Of a DNA stretch of 64,000 bases, positions 60,454 to 64,000 are shown in pieces (positions within the stretch are counted from its first letter, which is position 1; each line of letters starts with the position of its first letter). Source of the DNA: PALSA-1353 sp050012375 (GTDB lineage: Bacteria > Planctomycetota > Phycisphaerae > Tepidisphaerales > Tepidisphaeraceae); the NCBI GenBank assembly GCA_050012375.1, contig JBEKHH010000025.1, positions 1 through 64,000 on the forward strand. Reading direction: 5' to 3'. Under the pieces are notes generated by a model. The model searched no databases. It saw nothing but the letters and a program-made list of their open reading frames with translations, and was not told the origin of the DNA. The translations under genes were made by a program, and so were the position numbers.

Positions 60454-63039
60454 TCACTCCAGCCCTACGATTTTTAGACTCTCGATTCCCCGGTCGTCGA
60501 TGATCTTTACCCCGATCCGCTTGTGGTCTCCCGCCTCGAACGGCAGCGAAATTGTCCCGCGATAGGCTTCGATGCGCTCCTCATCAATCTCCGCCTTGAG
60601 ATTCTTCGCCAGCTTCGCCCAGCCTTCTTTATCGCCGGCCATTGGGAAAAACACCTGACGCGGATACAAGCTCCGCCCGTCATAATCCGTGTCCAGCATC
60701 CACATGGCGATTTTGCTGGTATCGCCCGACTCCACCGTACCCGTGCGGGGGTTGTAGTAATCGAAGCCGTTGACTTGCACCTGAAATTTGCCCTTGTCAT
60801 CACCCTGGGCGATCCGCCGAAGCTCCACGTCCGGCTGGCCCACCAGCCAGAAACTCTCGTTGCTCGCCCGCTTCTTTTTCAAATCTTCCGTCAGCAGGTC
60901 CGTGTTCATCTGAATCTTGAGGAAGGTCATGCCAGCCTTCTCTGGCTTCAATTCATCAATGTCTTTGGCGGCTTCGGGGTCAAACTGAAACGCCGCGAAC
61001 AGAATCATGGCCGGCTTGGGATTGAGCGTGCGAGATTCTTCCCATGCCAGTTCCACTTGCTTCTGCTCCAACGGAGCGTGATCCGGGCCAAAGGAAATGA
61101 CGACTCGCTTGGGCTTTTCCTCTTTTGTTTCTGCATCAGCGTGCAACCAGCGCGTGCCCGGCAGCGGCTCAACGCGCGTGAATTCGATTCGCTCCCCTCG
61201 CCGGCCGCGCACGCCGGCCTTGAGCAATTCATCCCGCCAATCACGGGCGCGAATTGTCAGGCCCGACCGTGCTACCGACTGATCCGCCACCGGCGCTTCT
61301 TCAAATGCTCCGACCGGCCTTACAGACGGCGCGGGCACCGCTTCCATGGTAAATGGTCCCGTGACGCGAGCCCTGGTTGAATCCACGTTAGGTTGGTCAT
61401 ACAGCGTCTCCGGCTCCGCGTATTTCTGAATCGCGGCATCAATCGCACTTTGGCTCATACCGGGCCGAATTTCGGGATTGTTGGCAATTGATTTAAGCGT
61501 GACATGCGGCACCGTTTTCAAGTCGAAGCCACTGCCGACGCCTTCGGTGGGCCGCACCAGTTTGTAGTAGTCGAACACCTGCGTCATCAATCGCTGTTTC
61601 GCTAGCGCGACTGCGACGCGCGACGTGTCGCATGTAATCCAGCGACGCCCCCAATGTTCAGCGACAACGGCGGTTGTTCCCGACCCGCACGTGGGATCGA
61701 AAACCAAGTCGCCTGGGTCCGTCACGAGGAGCATGCACCGCTGGATCACCAACGGGAGAGTTTGCACTACGTAAATCTTCTTTTCACCAAATCCGCTGAT
61801 GGACAGGTCATCCCATAATTGGTTTACCTCGAAGAAGGGGAAATCCGTAAGGCGGCGCACGTAGCGGAGGGTATCCCCAACAGCAACCACCCGATTTGCG
61901 CACACCAACCGGTCCATACTTTGTGGTGGTGGCTTGTAGGCGCCGCTGTATCGTTTACCACGGAAGTCATAGTCGTAAACGGTGTTCCCCTGGGACGTGA
62001 GGTTGTCGTGGCTAATTAACTCAGCGTGGTCAGCGGCGAGTAGCTCTTGAGGCGGAAGCTCCTCAATCGTGCCATCCGCATTTAATAGGTATCTAAACTG
62101 CGTTGCGCCGGCGAGGCCTGGAGTCTTCTCGACGTACAAGCGGCGAAGTTTCAGTAGACTTTTATCCTTCGCATACCAGAGCAAGTAGTCGCCGACCGAT
62201 GCCAGACCCTCCTTTTTCAACCCGCCGGTCTTTCTGAATAGTATTTGAGAAATGAAATGCGCTTTTCCAAAAACCTCGTCAAACAATTCGCGCACGTGGT
62301 GTAAGTTCTCATCACTGATTTGCACAAAGCACGATCCACTTTCGTGCAAGAGTTGCTTGGCCAACCAGAGCCGATCACGCAAATATGTCAAATAGGAGTG
62401 TATTCCAAGCTCCCACGTGTCTCGGAACGCCTTGACCATTTCCGGCTCTTGCGTCAGGTCGTCGTCCCTGCCCTCCTTAACCTCGCGTTTGTTCACAAAA
62501 GGCTGAAAGTTTGAACCGTATTTGATGCCGTATGGCGGGTCGAAATAAACCATCTGTACTTTGCCCGCCATGCCTTCCTTTTCCAGCAGCGAATTCATCA
62601 CCAGCAGTGAATCGCCAGCAATGAGGCGGTTGGTCCAGTTATGCGGATGTCGGTAGAAGTCGATGGCGTCCCGCAGGGGCGGATTCTCGTTAGCCGTCTC
62701 AAACAGCGGCAACTGCTGCCCTTTGTAACCGTTGCCGTTCTTGCGGCGCACGGCTTCGATGATCGTGCGCTGGTCGATCCGCTCGTGAACGTGCAGCGAG
62801 ACGGTGGGCACGTCAAAGCTGAGCCGCTCGGCCTTGCCGGCCCATTGCAGCGACGGGTCGATGTGCGGATCGTAAGCGTAGTTTTTTTTCGGCGATTCCG
62901 GCGATTCCGTCAGCGGCGTGACCAGCCCCACGGGCGGATTGTTCGCGCGGGTTTTGTCTTTGTGGTCGTACTGCTCGATCTTCCGCTTCGCCTTTGGCGC
63001 TGGGGTGTCCCCAACGGCCTTCGGCTGTCTTTTCGCCAT
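60454..63039 (-). CDS. Large beta-class DNA adenine methyltransferase (type III Mod-like)
   Basis: 861 residues from ATG 63039 (MAKRQPK), chosen because GGGAG lies six bases upstream. Motif IV is DPPYGIKYGS (about 165) and motif I FDPTCGSGTTAVVAEHWG (about 446), so the order is beta-class. The section between them (about 175-420, 61770-62520) is visibly lower in GC than the rest and should hold target recognition. A C-terminal region of 300 residues (RIEFTRVEPLPGTRWLHAD, ILFAAFQFDPEAAKDID) matches the long methylases paired with BPTD_3080-type restriction subunits. It modifies adenine N6 at an unknown site. With the restriction subunit truncated, it may act as an orphan methylase. Confidence 0.93.
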   Translation of the reverse strand: MAKRQPKAVGDTPAPKAKRKIEQYDHKDKTRANNPPVGLVTPLTESPESPKKNYAYDPHIDPSLQWAGKAERLSFDVPTVSLHVHERIDQRTIIEAVRRKNGNGYKGQQLPLFETANENPPLRDAIDFYRHPHNWTNRLIAGDSLLVMNSLLEKEGMAGKVQMVYFDPPYGIKYGSNFQPFVNKREVKEGRDDDLTQEPEMVKAFRDTWELGIHSYLTYLRDRLWLAKQLLHESGSCFVQISDENLHHVRELFDEVFGKAHFISQILFRKTGGLKKEGLASVGDYLLWYAKDKSLLKLRRLYVEKTPGLAGATQFRYLLNADGTIEELPPQELLAADHAELISHDNLTSQGNTVYDYDFRGKRYSGAYKPPPQSMDRLVCANRVVAVGDTLRYVRRLTDFPFFEVNQLWDDLSISGFGEKKIYVVQTLPLVIQRCMLLVTDPGDLVFDPTCGSGTTAVVAEHWGRRWITCDTSRVAVALAKQRLMTQVFDYYKLVRPTEGVGSGFDLKTVPHVTLKSIANNPEIRPGMSQSAIDAAIQKYAEPETLYDQPNVDSTRARVTGPFTMEAVPAPSVRPVGAFEEAPVADQSVARSGLTIRARDWRDELLKAGVRGRRGERIEFTRVEPLPGTRWLHADAETKEEKPKRVVISFGPDHAPLEQKQVELAWEESRTLNPKPAMILFAAFQFDPEAAKDIDELKPEKAGMTFLKIQMNTDLLTEDLKKKRASNESFWLVGQPDVELRRIAQGDDKGKFQVQVNGFDYYNPRTGTVESGDTSKIAMWMLDTDYDGRSLYPRQVFFPMAGDKEGWAKLAKNLKAEIDEERIEAYRGTISLPFEAGDHKRIGVKIIDDRGIESLKIVGLE

Positions 63040-63602
63040 GCCCGCTCCCTTTCGGCCAGTCCGCAATCAAGCCACCGGGAAGGATACCGCCGGGCGCAGA
63101 CACACGCCAACGGCGATGAAACAGGCTCGCCAGTTAAGTAAGAAAGTGCTCCTGATTACGGAAATCCCCATCAAACCGGCACAACCTGCCGAAGCTTCCG
63201 ACACGTGCATCGCATCGCCGAATTCCAAAATTTTCCCCTTGCAATCTGAACCGTAGTTAGGTATTAGTTCGGCCTGATTGGGCAGCGTCGGGTTGTCCCT
63301 GCGCACTCCGTCTAGCTGCGTGCTACCATGCAATGCCAAGTGACCAATGACCCCCGATGTAATCGGGACCTTCGGCAGGGACAAATGACCAATGACGTCC
63401 CCTCTTTCTACTCTCAACTTTCCATTGTTCTACCCTCTCGCGACAGAGCGGATTCTTCCGCCCCTCCACTGTTCAACTGTCTACTGTTCTACTCTCTCGC
63501 GAAGCGTACCCCCTCCCCCGCTAAATGGGATATTCTGGGATACATTGTGATATTTTCCAGACTGGAGTCAATTAAGCCGCCGAAAACGGGCTACACGGGT
63601 GA
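63040..63602. other. Intergenic region with repeats
   Basis: It separates the type III-like operon from the amidohydrolase. No gene is supported. Contents: the promoter of the methylase operon, the heptamer-like repeats at 63338-63397, and two near-identical segments (about 63424-63443 and 63482-63502, both ending CTCTCGCGA) in pyrimidine-rich sequence. Confidence 0.5.
63338..63397. repeat. NAATGAC repeats around a small hairpin
   Basis: AAGTGACCAATGAC (63338-63351) and ACAAATGACCAATGAC (63381-63396) flank a CCCGAT...ATCGGG hairpin (about 63353-63366). Units are the same heptamer family as at 41675-41787, but both blocks face one way. Confidence 0.65.
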
Positions 63603-64000
63603 TCAGGGTCCGACGCGCCGGCCGGCGATGAAGACGTGTTCGATCTGCTGGGGACTGATTGTGTAGAGCAGGGCCGAGATCTGGTGCTGCGGGGGCAGGT
63701 CGGCGATCCACTTATGAGGACGGACGACCAGGCAATCGGCGTCGAAACCCACTTCCAGGGATCCGACCCGATCTGCCATACCCAGGGCATCCGCCGCACC
63801 GGCCGTCAGCAACCACCAGGCTTCGGCAGGCGCCGGAGTCTTGGTGGGAGATCGCGGCAGCGAGTGGACCTTGATCGCCTTGACGGTTTGCAGAGCCTCA
63901 ACGGCGACGCGCGGCATGAAGGGCTCGAAACCCCCGGCCACGCTGCTGCCGAGAGCGAGACGGACGCCATCGGCCCGGTGGGCCAGGTAATCCATCAATC
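63603..64000 (-). CDS. Amidohydrolase, C-terminal part (runs off the window)
   Basis: 131 residues visible, ending at TGA 63603-63605. The segment GVRLALGSSVAGGFEP followed by LLTAGAADALGMADRVGSLEVGFDADCLVV and a final HVFIAGRRVG is the C-terminal signature of the amidohydrolase superfamily branch that includes guanine deaminase and chlorohydrolases. The metal-binding N-terminal HxH motif lies beyond the window. The LGSSVAGG stretch stands where guanine deaminases have LGTDVAGG, with Ser in place of the metal-ligand Asp. It probably deaminates or hydrolyses a purine or triazine-like ring. Whether the ATG at 63998 is internal cannot be told; the frame is open to the edge. Confidence 0.85.
   Translation of the reverse strand, partial: LMDYLAHRADGVRLALGSSVAGGFEPFMPRVAVEALQTVKAIKVHSLPRSPTKTPAPAEAWWLLTAGAADALGMADRVGSLEVGFDADCLVVRPHKWIADLPPQHQISALLYTISPQQIEHVFIAGRRVGP

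Overview
The window looks like a chromosomal piece of a GC-rich Planctomycetota bacterium, most likely of the Phycisphaerae type. The signs are taxonomic habits rather than marker phylogeny: many exported proteins with Thr/Gln-Pro linkers (STQP, TTRP, ATRP), a PEP-CTERM-sorted protein with GloVer-type repeats, one-gene transcription units with few long operons, many hybrid signalling proteins, and intergenic regions seeded with short palindromic and heptameric repeats. Housekeeping genes are argS, pckG (GTP type), galU, rpsD, pstB-phoU, valS and a DHH phosphoesterase.

Layout. 0-7.5 kb: an unknown two-helix membrane protein, an exported protein, a large PDZ/S41 protease and argS. 7.6-12.2 kb: a duplication-scarred stretch in which a 52-bp argS-derived fragment and a roughly 300-bp second copy of the 3' end of pckG lie beside a PEP-CTERM beta-propeller gene; the two pckG ends bracket that gene as direct repeats. 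12.2-19.9 kb: a TPR glycosyltransferase-like protein, a large anchored protein, an ABC-2 exporter pair and galU. 20-31.4 kb: a signalling region with a Crp-like regulator, a histidine kinase / response regulator / GGDEF-response-regulator operon, and an HTH-REC, HDOD-kinase, REC-GAF series, interrupted by a GNAT gene, a small MT-A70/BglII-type restriction-modification pair and rpsD with a strong terminator. 31.4-32.2 kb is gene-free but has a near-consensus promoter followed by foldable sequence, a candidate small RNA. 32.2-37.5 kb: exported TPR protein, C45-type hydrolase, pstB-phoU. 37.6-40.2 kb: a second type II-like restriction-modification pair with an 80-bp antisense gene overlap, then a small ribbon-helix-helix-like regulator with its own inverted-repeat operator. 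40.2-47.3 kb: membrane protein, Gfo/Idh oxidoreductase, valS (carrying an in-frame palindromic repeat and an AT-richer insertion) and a DHH phosphoesterase, all separated by GTCATTN heptamer arrays.

47.8-58.5 kb is the most interesting region: a compact biosynthetic locus. The plus strand carries three B12-binding-type radical SAM proteins, an LpxL-like acyltransferase, an acyl-AMP/CoA ligase and a methyltransferase with overlapping ends. The minus strand, converging on it, carries a free-standing condensation-domain-like acyltransferase, two separate acyl carrier proteins and a PagL-like outer-membrane lipid deacylase. My inference is that a carboxylic acid is activated and loaded on an acyl carrier protein, altered by radical chemistry and methylation, and transferred by the condensation-like or LpxL-like enzyme to make an unusual envelope lipid or acylated metabolite. 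I do not recognise it as a described pathway.

58.5-63.1 kb is a decayed junction (methyltransferase fragment) followed by a type III-like restriction-modification operon: a large beta-class DNA methyltransferase, a DinD-like protein, and a restriction subunit of which only about the first 120 family-like residues remain. The right edge holds the C-terminal part of an amidohydrolase. I saw no tRNA, rRNA or CRISPR array.
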